This document shows positions 26,513-33,824 of a DNA stretch of 64,000 nt, one piece after another. The stretch is taken from contig NZ_DAIOEU010000005.1 of the NCBI RefSeq assembly GCF_036746095.1, positions 77,632-141,631 on the forward strand, given 5' to 3'. Position numbers and translations under genes: made by a program. Below the pieces are notes generated by a model. The model searched no databases. It was not told the DNA's origin and was given only the letters and a program-made list of their open reading frames with translations. Every line of letters starts with the position of its first letter. The stretch's first letter is position 1. This stretch comes from Dyella_B sp036746095. Lineage in GTDB: Bacteria; Pseudomonadota; Gammaproteobacteria; Xanthomonadales; Rhodanobacteraceae.

Positions 26513-26692
26513 TTAAACCTCAAGATCCGACTCGCTTCTCATCTCTGGTTCTAGGATACGGGGGCCGAAAGGAAGGAGTCTATCTGCGGCATCCATGGCA
26601 GCGTGCAGACGATCCGCATTGGCCTTAGAGCCAAATAAATGCTGCATTTCATCCTCTGCGCGCTTATCTCTGCTTGGATGCTCAGGCATCAT
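26513..26692 (-). CDS. Unrecognised 59-aa protein, third gene of the toxin-antitoxin operon
   Basis: ATG at 26692 is preceded by a strong AGGAGG ribosome-binding site 7 bp away, just after the toxin stop, and the frame closes with TAA at 26513. The 59-residue product is acidic, helical-looking and rich in Met, Asp, Glu and Arg (e.g. RAEDEMQHLFGSKANADRL, AAMDAADRLLPFG). No signal peptide, membrane segment or known domain is seen. Only 12 bp separate it from the toxin gene, so it is surely co-transcribed. It may be an additional antitoxin, a chaperone or an unrelated small protein; none of these is supported yet. Base composition is lower in GC than the surroundings. Confidence 0.7.
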   Translation of the reverse strand: MMPEHPSRDKRAEDEMQHLFGSKANADRLHAAMDAADRLLPFGPRILEPEMRSESDLEV

Positions 26693-26704
26693 GGTGCTGG
26701 CCTC

Positions 26705-27121
26705 CTAGGAAAAGGGATTCAGCAACGGCACTCGCGTTTTGGCAAAATTAACGACGTTACGGGTCACTACCGTCAAATCATGCAATAACGCTGTCGCCGC
26801 AATGAGCTTGTCCAATTCATGCTCGGGATGCGGTACGCGAAGCCTTCCCCAGACTTGACTGACATCGGCATCTATCGGAAGGATGTTTTGCGCGAAATTC
26901 TGCAGAATGTCGGCGAGCCATGCTTCAAGCTGATCTGCTTGCTTGATGTCGCCACGATGGCGGATCAATTCAACGCCTCGGCGCAGTTCTCCCACCGTCA
27001 CTACGGACAGGTACATCTCGGTATCGGCCGAGATGACTTGGCGAAAAAAAGCGCGCACACCGTGATTAGCTTTATCTCGCTTGCGTAGCTCACCTATGAC
27101 GTTAGTATCAATCAAATACAC
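26705..27121 (-). CDS. PIN-domain toxin, VapC/FitB-like
   Basis: A 138-aa PIN ribonuclease, toxin of a type II system. The acidic active-site residues are visible: YLIDTNVIGEL (first Asp), VTVGELRRG (Glu), ELDKLIAATA (Asp) and VTRNVVNF (Asn/Asp region). The frame extends upstream to 27172 inside the antitoxin gene, but the GTG at 27121 gives the family length and a 14-bp overlap with the antitoxin, typical of such pairs. Expected to cleave RNA (often tRNA) when the antitoxin is lost. The operon is antitoxin - toxin - 59-aa gene. Confidence 0.88.
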   Translation of the reverse strand: MYLIDTNVIGELRKRDKANHGVRAFFRQVISADTEMYLSVVTVGELRRGVELIRHRGDIKQADQLEAWLADILQNFAQNILPIDADVSQVWGRLRVPHPEHELDKLIAATALLHDLTVVTRNVVNFAKTRVPLLNPFS

Positions 27122-27347
27122 GCGCAGCTTTTCCCGAACCGCCGACGCGGGCGAAGTCTTCGTCTTCACCAACTTCAGGCATGCTCACCAGCACTTCGGC
27201 AAAGCTCTTGCGGCGGGTTTTCCTTCCGAGGGCCACCGCCAGGATGGCACGATGCTCAGCCTCAGCGCTTCGCCCATGTGCAGCGGCACGCTCACGCAGT
27301 TGGATAACAAGTTTCTCATCGACGTTTCGCACTAGAAGAGTGGCCAT
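27108..27347 (-). CDS. FitA-like ribbon-helix-helix antitoxin
   Basis: A 79-aa DNA-binding antitoxin. MATLLVRNVDEKLVIQLRERAAAHGRSAEAEHRAIL is the Arc/FitA-type ribbon-helix-helix domain; the C-terminal tail (about 50-79) should wrap the toxin. ATG at 27347 has GGGAG upstream. A short palindromic AT-rich stretch at 27366-27385 (GATATCAATGATATC-type) directly upstream is a likely autoregulatory operator. The locus is poorer in GC than the chromosome around it, consistent with horizontal transfer. Confidence 0.88.
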   Translation of the reverse strand: MATLLVRNVDEKLVIQLRERAAAHGRSAEAEHRAILAVALGRKTRRKSFAEVLVSMPEVGEDEDFARVGGSGKAARVFD

Positions 27348-27365
27348 AACGCTGCTCCCGCCAAT

Positions 27366-27382
27366 AGTGATATCAATGATAT
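27366..27382. promoter_or_regulatory. Putative operator of the FitAB-like operon
   Basis: TGATATCAATGATATCA is an inverted repeat (TGATATCA-A-TGATATCA, two perfect 8-bp palindromic halves) about 20 bp upstream of the antitoxin start, where ribbon-helix-helix antitoxins usually bind. Confidence 0.65.
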
Positions 27383-27433
27383 CACCACGGATCCAGGAGA
27401 CGCTATCATTGATAGCACTCATAGATCAGACAT

Positions 27434-27461
27434 AAAAAACCCCCGGCCAGCGGGGGTTTTC
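27434..27461 (-). terminator. Rho-independent terminator after ribosomal protein THX
   Basis: A 9-bp stem (AAAACCCCC with GGGGGTTTT, seven-base loop) is followed on the minus strand by six T. It lies 22 bp after the THX stop codon and insulates the toxin-antitoxin operon from it. Confidence 0.85.
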
Positions 27462-27482
27462 TACATCGGCGAGCTGTCAGGC

Positions 27483-27650
27483 TCAGGCCGACTTTTTCTT
27501 CGGCGCAGGCGCGGCCTTTTTCACGGCAGCCGGCTTGGTCACGGCCGCACCGGCGCCCGCCACGGCGGGCTTCACGGAGTGCGCGCGGGTGTTGCCGTAG
27601 CTGCTGCGGTAGGTTTTGCCGCGGCGGGTTTTGCGATCGCCCTTACCCAT
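27483..27650 (-). CDS. 30S ribosomal protein THX with an Ala/Lys-rich tail
   Basis: A 55-aa basic protein beginning MGKGDRKTRRGKTYRSSYGNTR, the hallmark of the small 30S-subunit protein THX (bS22/bTHX family). Residues 28-55 are an added low-complexity tail of Ala, Pro and Lys (KPAVAGAGAAV, KKAAPAPKKKSA), absent from the 26-residue Thermus protein. The length is below usual ORF cut-offs. ATG at 27650 lies 84 bp from the stop of the CDF gene upstream. THX sits at the head of the 30S subunit. Confidence 0.88.
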   Translation of the reverse strand: MGKGDRKTRRGKTYRSSYGNTRAHSVKPAVAGAGAAVTKPAAVKKAAPAPKKKSA

Positions 27651-27734
27651 GGGAAACTCCTTGAATCGTCATGATGTTGATGGCTAGTCATCGTAACAGC
27701 GGCGAGCCAAAGCGCAAGCAGCTTGGGCCTGCGG

Positions 27735-28688
27735 TTAGTGATGATGCGAGTGGTGCTGCGGCTGGGCATTGCAGCCCGGGCTGCCGTCCGGGCAATCGCC
27801 TGGATCGATCTGCACGGTGGCATGGCGGATGCCGAAGCGCTCCAGCAAGACACGGTTGACCGCGGCCAGCACACGCGCGCCTGCATCGCGATCATGCAGT
27901 TCCAGATGCAGCGTTGCCATGCGCGAACCGGAAGCGAGCTGCCAGACGTGCAGGTGATGCACGTCGCGGATGGAGGCATCGACGCCACGCAGCGCGGTTT
28001 CCACCTCGTGCGGATCCATGCCTTCGGGCACGCCTTCCAACAGGATGTGCGTGGAACGCCGCAGCAGCTGCCACGCGCTGTTCAAGATCAACAACGAGAC
28101 CAGGATCGATAGCGCGGGATCTGCCCAATTCCAGCCCAGCCAGCGCACCGCCAGGGCGGCCAGCACGGCACCGACCGAACCAAGCAGATCTCCCAACACG
28201 TGCAAGCTGGCTGCGCCGATGTTGACGTCGTCATGCGCGTGATCATGCAGGCTGCGCAGCACGATCAGGTTCACCAGCAGGCCAACGATCGCGACACCCA
28301 GCATGACGCCGGAAAGAATATGCACCGGCTTGAAGAAGCGCTCGATGGCCTCGTAGGCAATGAACCCCACCAGCACGAACTGCGTCAGCGCATTGACGAA
28401 ACCCGCCAGCACTTCCATGCGGCCATAGCCATACGTACGCCGCGCATCGGCCGGACGCCGCGTCATGCGCGCCGCGAACAGGGCAAGCATCAGGGCTGCC
28501 GCATCCACCAGCATGTGGCCGGCGTCGGCGAGCAAGGCGAGCGATCCGGACCACCAGCCGCCCAGCGCTTCGGCGAACATCATGCCTGCGGTAAGCACGA
28601 AGGCGAACAGCAATTTGCGCTCGCGCTCCGCTACATCCGTGGCATGCGTGTGGTGATGATCGTTGGCGTGGCTGTGCGCGTGAGTCAT
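27735..28688 (-). CDS. Cation diffusion facilitator, zinc/cobalt/cadmium exporter type
   Basis: A 317-aa proton-coupled metal exporter with six helices. Two HxxxD metal sites are visible (GHMLVDAAAL and LHVLGDLLGS). His-rich stretches occur at both ends (THAHSHANDHHHTHA; QPQHHSHHH), plus a cytoplasmic C-terminal domain. The sequence is CzcD/ZitB-like. It is 56 bp downstream of the merC-like gene on the same strand, below a Zur-box-like site, so it is probably part of a zinc-responsive unit. The symbol is left open because czcD and zitB cannot be told apart by eye. Confidence 0.93.
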   Translation of the reverse strand: MTHAHSHANDHHHTHATDVAERERKLLFAFVLTAGMMFAEALGGWWSGSLALLADAGHMLVDAAALMLALFAARMTRRPADARRTYGYGRMEVLAGFVNALTQFVLVGFIAYEAIERFFKPVHILSGVMLGVAIVGLLVNLIVLRSLHDHAHDDVNIGAASLHVLGDLLGSVGAVLAALAVRWLGWNWADPALSILVSLLILNSAWQLLRRSTHILLEGVPEGMDPHEVETALRGVDASIRDVHHLHVWQLASGSRMATLHLELHDRDAGARVLAAVNRVLLERFGIRHATVQIDPGDCPDGSPGCNAQPQHHSHHH

Positions 28689-28744
28689 GCCGTCATGCTA
28701 GAAAGCGGCGCGGCCGTTACACAATCACCGCGGCGAAAACCGGC

Positions 28745-29179
28745 TCAACCGTGCGCACACTGCGGCCCATGTATGAGGCCATGAACGCGGTCGAAGCGAA
28801 GATTGAAGAAATGCGCGGAAGCGACCAGCAAGCCGCCACATGTCACCAGTACGCTATGCACGACGATCGAATAGCCTTCCGCGAAGGTGACGCCAATCAC
28901 CAGCAGCGCAAGCCCGGGTAACGCCAGGCGCAGCGGCAGCGGACGATGATGGCGGCGATAGCCGTTCACCAGGGCCACCAGCGCCAGTGCGCTGGCGAAC
29001 AATACGAAACCGCGCTCGAATGCGTGATCGGCGAGAAAGCTCAAGCCGATCAGCGGCAATATGGCGAGGACGAAAGGCAACGCCGCGCAATGGATGGCGC
29101 ACAAAAACGACGCAACGGCACCCACGCGATCGACGAGGTTCCACCAGCGGTTTTTCTGTTGCGTTGGCGTGGAATCCAT
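28745..29179 (-). CDS. MerC-domain membrane protein
   Basis: A 144-aa protein with four hydrophobic helices and the metal-binding pair in FLCAIHCAALPF near the start of helix 1, matching the MerC family (inner-membrane mercury-uptake proteins of mer operons). No other mer gene is nearby. Instead it lies between zur and a CDF exporter and has a Zur-box-like sequence 44 bp upstream, so zinc-related transport is a better guess than mercury. ATG at 29179; CDF gene 56 bp downstream. Confidence 0.85.
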   Translation of the reverse strand: MDSTPTQQKNRWWNLVDRVGAVASFLCAIHCAALPFVLAILPLIGLSFLADHAFERGFVLFASALALVALVNGYRRHHRPLPLRLALPGLALLVIGVTFAEGYSIVVHSVLVTCGGLLVASAHFFNLRFDRVHGLIHGPQCAHG

Positions 29180-29223
29180 GGGGGCGACACCATGCGGAAA
29201 TGTCCGGCAGGGTACCGAACTTT

Positions 29224-29238
29224 TGTTACGTTATAACA
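29224..29238 (-). promoter_or_regulatory. Putative Zur box overlapping a -10 element of the merC-like gene
   Basis: TGTTACGTTATAACA matches the gammaproteobacterial Zur consensus (TGTTATA-N-TATAACA) at 12 of 14 positions; the right half is perfect. On the minus strand it contains TATAAC, a plausible -10 hexamer about 45 bp before the merC-like ATG. It is placed between zur and merC. Confidence 0.65.
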
Positions 29239-29296
29239 TCCCTGACCTGTCCGCAAGGGACCCTGCGCCTGACCCCGTACGGCATGGGCCGGAGAC

Positions 29297-29761
29297 TCAG
29301 GCCTTGCGGCACTGCTTGCACACGCCATGCACTTCCAGCGTTTGCGCCTGGGGACGGAAACCGAAAGTCTTGGCCTGAGCCTCGATCAGCTCGGCCACGC
29401 GCTCGTCGCAGACTTCCTGCGCGCTGGAACAGACGTCGCAGATCAGGAACGGTACCTGGTGTGCCTCGGCGGGGTGATGGCATGACACGAACGCGTTGAT
29501 CGATTCCAGCTTGTGGATGAAGCCGTTCTCAAGCAGGAAATCCAGCGCGCGATAAACGGTGGGAGGGGCAGCATTGCCATGGCGTTCACGCAATTGATCG
29601 AGCAGGTCGTATGCCTTCACCGGCTTGCCGGCCGCCGCGATCAGTTCCAGCACTTCCTTGCGCAGCGGCGTCAGGCGCAGGCCGCGCTCCTCGCTGGCAT
29701 GCTCCACCGCCGCCACGAAATCCGCCGGACCTTCGTGATGGTGATGGACGTGATCTTTCAT
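29297..29761 (-). CDS. zur: Zinc uptake regulator, Fur family
   Basis: A 154-aa Fur-family repressor. A His-rich start (DHVHHHHEG) precedes the winged helix (RGLRLTPLRKEVLELI, PPTVYRALDFLLENGFIHKLE). FVSCHHPAEAHQVPFLICDVC supplies regulatory metal ligands, and CxxC pairs CDVC and CKQC make the structural zinc site. The CDVCSSAQEVCDE pattern and the gene neighbours indicate Zur rather than Fur. A TTG start at 29779 with GAGG upstream would add six residues. It lies upstream of merC and the CDF gene on the same strand. In Xanthomonas, Zur is known both to repress uptake and to activate efflux genes. Confidence 0.92.
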   Translation of the reverse strand: MKDHVHHHHEGPADFVAAVEHASEERGLRLTPLRKEVLELIAAAGKPVKAYDLLDQLRERHGNAAPPTVYRALDFLLENGFIHKLESINAFVSCHHPAEAHQVPFLICDVCSSAQEVCDERVAELIEAQAKTFGFRPQAQTLEVHGVCKQCRKA

Positions 29762-29813
29762 GGACGTGCCGTTATTCAATGCGATTCACCTCGTCGAGGA
29801 TCATACACCGCAG

Positions 29814-30083
29814 CTAACGAGGCAGCGGTGGAGGCTTGGCTGACTTGGGGGCGAGCAGCACGACAATCCAGCCGATCGGCCCGAGCACGAGCGCCCAGAC
29901 CACTCCGCTCAGCAGCTTGCCACGCCACCAGCCGAGCAAGGCGCCCACCGCGACGAAGACAAGGTTCCACCAGAACAACGCGGCCCACGGGATCATCGCC
30001 ATCAGGTTGATGAAGATGTGGATGAACGCATCGGGCGCGCCCATGTCGACGCCTTGGGTGGCTTTGGCGAGAAGTTCTTCCAT
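29814..30083 (-). CDS. Small inner-membrane protein
   Basis: An 89-aa protein of unknown function. Two hydrophobic segments (about 18-48, FIHIFINLMAMIPWAALFWWNLVF, and about 55-80, LLSGVVWALVLGPIGWIVVLLA) are joined by a basic loop (GWWRGK), and a Pro-rich tail follows. Homologue-like small 'membrane protein' genes are common in this order, but no role is known. ATG at 30083 is preferred because the frame upstream runs through a long inverted repeat. It ends 35 bp before the zur start region. Confidence 0.7.
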   Translation of the reverse strand: MEELLAKATQGVDMGAPDAFIHIFINLMAMIPWAALFWWNLVFVAVGALLGWWRGKLLSGVVWALVLGPIGWIVVLLAPKSAKPPPLPR

Positions 30084-30110
30084 CTGCGATGCGCTCAGGG
30101 CCTTTCGTAA

Positions 30111-30188
30111 GTTGGGTGAGCGAATGCGAACCCCGACATGGCATGTTCGCAGATGGCGAGGTCGGGGTCCGCATTCGCTCAGCCCAAC
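30111..30188. repeat. Long inverted repeat, second family (copy 2)
   Basis: Arms 30111-30137 (GTTGGGTGAGCGAATGCG...) and 30161-30188 pair over 27 bp with one mismatch and one bulge around a 23-nt loop. It begins 8 bp after the gltX stop (minus strand) and probably shapes the gltX mRNA 3' end. Confidence 0.8.
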
Positions 30189-30195
30189 CTCCAGA

Positions 30196-31596
30196 TCAGG
30201 ACTGCGCCAGTGCCACGGCGTCATCGATCCGCTTGAGCGCCATCTCACGCCCGGCAAGGTAAATGGTGTGATCGATCGATGGTGAGACCTGCGTCCCCGT
30301 CATCGCCACGCGCAACGGCTGGGCGATCTTGCCCATGCCCAGTTCCAGTTTGGCGGCGATCTGTTCGATCACCCGATGGATCGGCTCGGGTTTCCATTCG
30401 CAATTGACGAGCAATTCGCGTGCGGCCTGCAACACCTGCACGGCGCTGTCATTCTTCAGATGCTTGGTCACCGCCTTGTCATCCCATTCGATGATGGGGC
30501 CGTACCAGATCCTGGCGCGCTCGGCCATGTCCTTGAACGTTTGCACGCGATCGCGCAAGGCGACGATCACGTCCGCCGGTGCGGGACCGTTGCGGGTGTC
30601 GATACCGGCACGCGCCAGGTGCCATTCGAATTCCGGCACCAGCGCCTGCGGATCATTCGTCTTCAGGTAATGCTGGTTGAGCCACAGCAGTTTTTCGGTA
30701 TCGAAACGCGATGCGGCCTTGTTGACGTCGGCCACGTCGAACAGCCTGATCATTTCTTCGCGCGAGAAGATTTCCTGATCGCCGTGCGACCAACCGAGGC
30801 GCACCAGGTAATTGAGGATCGCGTGCGGAAGGAATCCGTTCTCGCGGTATTCCATCACGCTGACCGAGTTGGTGCGCTTGGACAGCTTCTTGCCTTCCTT
30901 GTCCAGGATCATCGGCAAGTGTGCAAACTCCGGCACCTTGGCGCCGAGCGCATGATAGATGTTGATCTGGCGCGGTGTGTTGTTGACGTGGTCGTCGCCG
31001 CGGATTACCTCGGTGATGCCCATGTCGATATCGTCAACGACTACCGCGAAGTTGTAGGTGGGCCAGCCGTCGGAGCGGAAGATCACCAGATCGTCCAGTT
31101 CGGTGTTGGACCATTCCACCCGGCCCTTCACCTTGTCCTCCCACACCACGGAACCTTCCAGGGGGTTCTTGAAGCGGATCACGCGGCTCGGATCGTCGCG
31201 ATAGGGCTCGTTGCGCTCGCGGTAGTAGCCGTTGTAGCGCGGCTTCTCGCCACGCGCCATGGCGGCTTCGCGCATGGCTTCGATCTCTTCCTTCGTTTCG
31301 TAGGCGTAATAGGCCTTGCCGGCCGCGACCAGTTCGAGCGCCACTTGCTTGTAGCGCTCAAGGCGATGCGTCTGGAAGATCGGCGCCTGGTCCGCGCTCA
31401 GGTCCAGCCATTGCATCGCATCGACGATGGCCTGCACGGCCGCGTCCGTGGAACGCTCGCGGTCGGTGTCCTCGATGCGCAGCAGGAATTCCCCGCCGCG
31501 ACGGCGCGCTTCCAGCCAGCAATACAGCGCGGTGCGCGCGCCGCCGATGTGCAGGAAACCGGTGGGACTGGGGGCGAAGCGGGTGCGGACGGTCAT
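30196..31596 (-). CDS. gltX: Glutamyl-tRNA synthetase
   Basis: Class I synthetase charging tRNA-Glu. At 466 aa it has the normal length. The HIGH-type motif is PSPTGFLHIGGAR near the N terminus and the KMSKS-type motif is KLSKR in DKEGKKLSKRTNSVS. The Rossmann domain precedes a C-terminal anticodon-binding helical domain (about 330-466). ATG at 31596. It stands alone, ending in a long inverted repeat rather than a T-tailed terminator. Confidence 0.97.
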   Translation of the reverse strand: MTVRTRFAPSPTGFLHIGGARTALYCWLEARRRGGEFLLRIEDTDRERSTDAAVQAIVDAMQWLDLSADQAPIFQTHRLERYKQVALELVAAGKAYYAYETKEEIEAMREAAMARGEKPRYNGYYRERNEPYRDDPSRVIRFKNPLEGSVVWEDKVKGRVEWSNTELDDLVIFRSDGWPTYNFAVVVDDIDMGITEVIRGDDHVNNTPRQINIYHALGAKVPEFAHLPMILDKEGKKLSKRTNSVSVMEYRENGFLPHAILNYLVRLGWSHGDQEIFSREEMIRLFDVADVNKAASRFDTEKLLWLNQHYLKTNDPQALVPEFEWHLARAGIDTRNGPAPADVIVALRDRVQTFKDMAERARIWYGPIIEWDDKAVTKHLKNDSAVQVLQAARELLVNCEWKPEPIHRVIEQIAAKLELGMGKIAQPLRVAMTGTQVSPSIDHTIYLAGREMALKRIDDAVALAQS

Positions 31597-31717
31597 GAGC
31601 TCGGCGGTGCGGCGGATGGAACGGGAAATTTTAGCCGATGCCGCCAGTAAACTCCCTCTCTCCGGGCTCGGGCATAGCTATCTACATATCTCCCTGGATG
31701 GCAAATCTCGCCTTGTG

Positions 31718-31836
31718 GTCATTCCGGCGAAGGCCGGAATCCAGTTTAAATACGCTGTGCGAAGCACTCAAAACTTTTATGTTGTGTGCTGCGCACGTCA
31801 TTTTTTTACTGGATTCCGGCTTTCGCCGGAATGACG
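31718..31836. repeat. REP-like composite element, copy 4
   Basis: Hairpins GTCATTCCGGCGAAGGCCGG and ...CTTTCGCCGGAATGAC flank a core with GAAGCACTCAAAAC and GTGTGCTGCGCACGTC. It occupies most of the 305-bp gap between gltX and the DUF4399 gene. A further GC hairpin (31867-31887, CCCTCTCCC-GGA-GGGAGAGGG) follows and may end the DUF4399 transcript. Confidence 0.9.
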
Positions 31837-31901
31837 GGAAGGTGCTGATCGTGCCCTCACCCCAAGCCCTCTCCCGGAGGGAGAGGGGCTTTGTGCGGTA
31901 G

Positions 31902-32336
31902 CTATTTCACATGCACCGTGATCACCTTCGACACCACCGGCGGGTCGAATGGAATGTGGTTGGCATCGCCCAGGTCCAACTGCAACGTGTGCGTGCCGGG
32001 CGGCAGCCTCAACGTGGTTTCGGTCTGGCCACCGCCGAAGTGCATGTGCTGCTTGTCGTTCGCAATCGGCTGGCCAGCCGGCGGCAGTTCTTTCACATCG
32101 ACCAGCAGGTGATGGTGACCGGTCTTGTCGTGGGCGACGCCGGCGGGCGCCACGCCCATGCCTTTGAGTCCGAAGCGCACGACGAAGGTTTCCGGCACGG
32201 TAGCGCCGTCCTGCGGCGAAATGATGTAGACCTCGGCGCCGGCCGGCGCTTTGGTGACGGGTAAAGCAGGAGCATCGGCAGCAAGGGCAGCGCCGGTCAC
32301 CGTGGTTAGCGCGACAGCGAGCAGCAGACGTTTCAT
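31902..32336 (-). CDS. DUF4399 periplasmic protein
   Basis: A 144-aa secreted protein: signal peptide with AxA cleavage (TGAALAADA, about residue 20), then a beta-rich domain with YIISPQDGATVPETFVVRFGLKGMGVAPAG, HHHLLVD, HFGGGQTETTLRLPPGTHTLQLDLGD and FDPPVVS. This matches DUF4399, whose members are often rod-shape- or copper-linked hypothetical proteins. His clusters (GHHHLLVD, KQHMHFGGG) suggest metal binding. ATG at 32336. Single gene; function unknown. Confidence 0.85.
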   Translation of the reverse strand: MKRLLLAVALTTVTGAALAADAPALPVTKAPAGAEVYIISPQDGATVPETFVVRFGLKGMGVAPAGVAHDKTGHHHLLVDVKELPPAGQPIANDKQHMHFGGGQTETTLRLPPGTHTLQLDLGDANHIPFDPPVVSKVITVHVK

Positions 32337-32492
32337 GTAGAACCTCCTATCCGGATATCCGTTCACGCAATCTAGCCGAGTGGGCCTCGCGAAAACATCG
32401 GTTTTCCCCAATCCGTAACACGCGTAACCGGCCTGTCACGTGAGCGCCATCCGTGCGAAACCACGGAAGTCGATGCTAGGGATGATCTGGTT

Positions 32493-32626
32493 GGTTCTGC
32501 GTAGGTTCCACCGGCACTGTGTGTGCGCAGATCACAGGGACATCGGCGAAGGCAGACTGGCCGTCTGTCGAGGCGATGGCCCGAAGACATGCGCACACAC
32601 AGTGCCGGTGGGGCCTGCGCAGAACC
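32493..32626 (+). repeat. Long structured inverted repeat upstream of the GT4 gene
   Basis: Arms 32493-32529 and 32590-32626 pair over 37 bp with three mismatches, each of which would be a G-U pair in RNA of the plus strand. The 60-nt loop contains further nested pairing (GGGACATCG with CGATGGCCC; CAGAC with GTCTG). It ends 37 bp before the glycosyltransferase ATG. It could be a structured mRNA leader, a small RNA or a MITE-like element; no known riboswitch is recognised. Confidence 0.75.
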
Positions 32627-32663
32627 AATCAGAGCATCCCCCAGTACAAGACGAGGATGCGCC

Positions 32664-33824
32664 ATGCGTATCGGCATCATCAGCGAGACGTATCCGCCAG
32701 AGATCAACGGTGTCGCACTCACCGTGCATAGTCTGGCGACCGGTCTGGCCGCAAAGGGCCACGAGATCGATCTCATCCGTCCCCGTCAAACCGCCAGCCA
32801 CGCCGACGAACCCGGCATCCATGCATTGGAAACGCGCGGCGCGGCCCTGCCCCGCTATCCGGGCCTGCGCTTCGGGCTGCCTGCCTACCGCACACTTCGC
32901 CAGCGCTGGACGCAACGCCGTCCTGATGCCATCTACGTCGCCACCGAAGGCCCGCTGGGCCGTTCTGCGGTAAAGACCGCGGTGCGCCTGGGCATTCCGG
33001 TCGCCACCGGTTTTCATACGCGCTTCGACGCCTACGCCAATCACTATGGCGTGGGTTTTCTCACGCCGGTCGTGCACAGCTACCTGCGCCGCTTTCATCA
33101 GCGCGCCCATGTCACGCTGGTGCCGACCGATGCGCTCGCGGCCGAACTCACGGCCATGGGCGTCGATCACGCGCGCCTGTTGCGCCGTGCGGTGGATACC
33201 AAGCTGTTCCATCCCTCCAAGCGCGATAACGCCTTGCGTGAAAGCTGGGGCGTGGATGCGGATACACCGGTGGTGCTGTACGTCGGCCGCATCGCGCCGG
33301 AGAAGAATCTCGACCTGGCGGTGGAAACATTCCGCGCCATGCAGCGCGTGGCGCCGAACGCGCGCTACGTATGGGTGGGCGATGGCCCTGCCCGTGCCGC
33401 GCTGCAGTCGGCGCATCCGGATTTCATCTTTGTCGGCATGAAGCGCGACGAGGCACTGGCCGCGCATTACGCCAGCGCGGATCTGTTCCCGTTTCCCAGC
33501 CTCAGCGAAACCTTCGGCAACGTCATTCTGGAAGCACTCGCCGCCGGCCTGCCGGTGGTGGCTTATACGGAAGGCGCCGCGCGCGAGCATCTGATCGACG
33601 GCGTCAACGGCTTCCGCATCGCTTCCGGCGAAGCCGCCGCTTTTACGTCGGCCGCTGTGATGCTGGCAGGTGACATGAACCTGGTCCGCCATATGGGCCG
33701 TGCTGCCGTGGAAAGCGTCGAGCGGCTTTCACCGGACGCGGTCATCCGCGAATTCGAAAACCTGTTGCGCGAACTGGTCGAGGAGAACATGCATGACCAC
33801 CATGTCACCATCGCACCTGCCTGA
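32664..33824 (+). CDS. Glycosyltransferase, GT4 family
   Basis: A 386-aa retaining glycosyltransferase of GT-B fold. N-terminal acceptor domain (MRIGIISETYPPEINGVALTV; GFHTRFDAY). C-terminal nucleotide-sugar domain with VVLYVGRIAPEKNLDLAVETF and the E-x7-E motif in SLSETFGNVILEALAAGLPVVAY. The N terminus resembles the PimB/MgtA-like and glycolipid glycosyltransferase branch, so it may glycosylate a lipid such as diacylglycerol. It overlaps the PAP2 phosphatase gene by 32 bp, and PAP2 enzymes can produce diacylglycerol, which supports a membrane-lipid role (inference). ATG at 32664 begins the conserved domain. Confidence 0.9.
   Translation: MRIGIISETYPPEINGVALTVHSLATGLAAKGHEIDLIRPRQTASHADEPGIHALETRGAALPRYPGLRFGLPAYRTLRQRWTQRRPDAIYVATEGPLGRSAVKTAVRLGIPVATGFHTRFDAYANHYGVGFLTPVVHSYLRRFHQRAHVTLVPTDALAAELTAMGVDHARLLRRAVDTKLFHPSKRDNALRESWGVDADTPVVLYVGRIAPEKNLDLAVETFRAMQRVAPNARYVWVGDGPARAALQSAHPDFIFVGMKRDEALAAHYASADLFPFPSLSETFGNVILEALAAGLPVVAYTEGAAREHLIDGVNGFRIASGEAAAFTSAAVMLAGDMNLVRHMGRAAVESVERLSPDAVIREFENLLRELVEENMHDHHVTIAPA

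Noticed and set aside
28745..29179. Mercury-resistance operon
   Set aside because: Only a merC-like gene is present, with no merR, merT, merP or merA; the context is zinc regulation.
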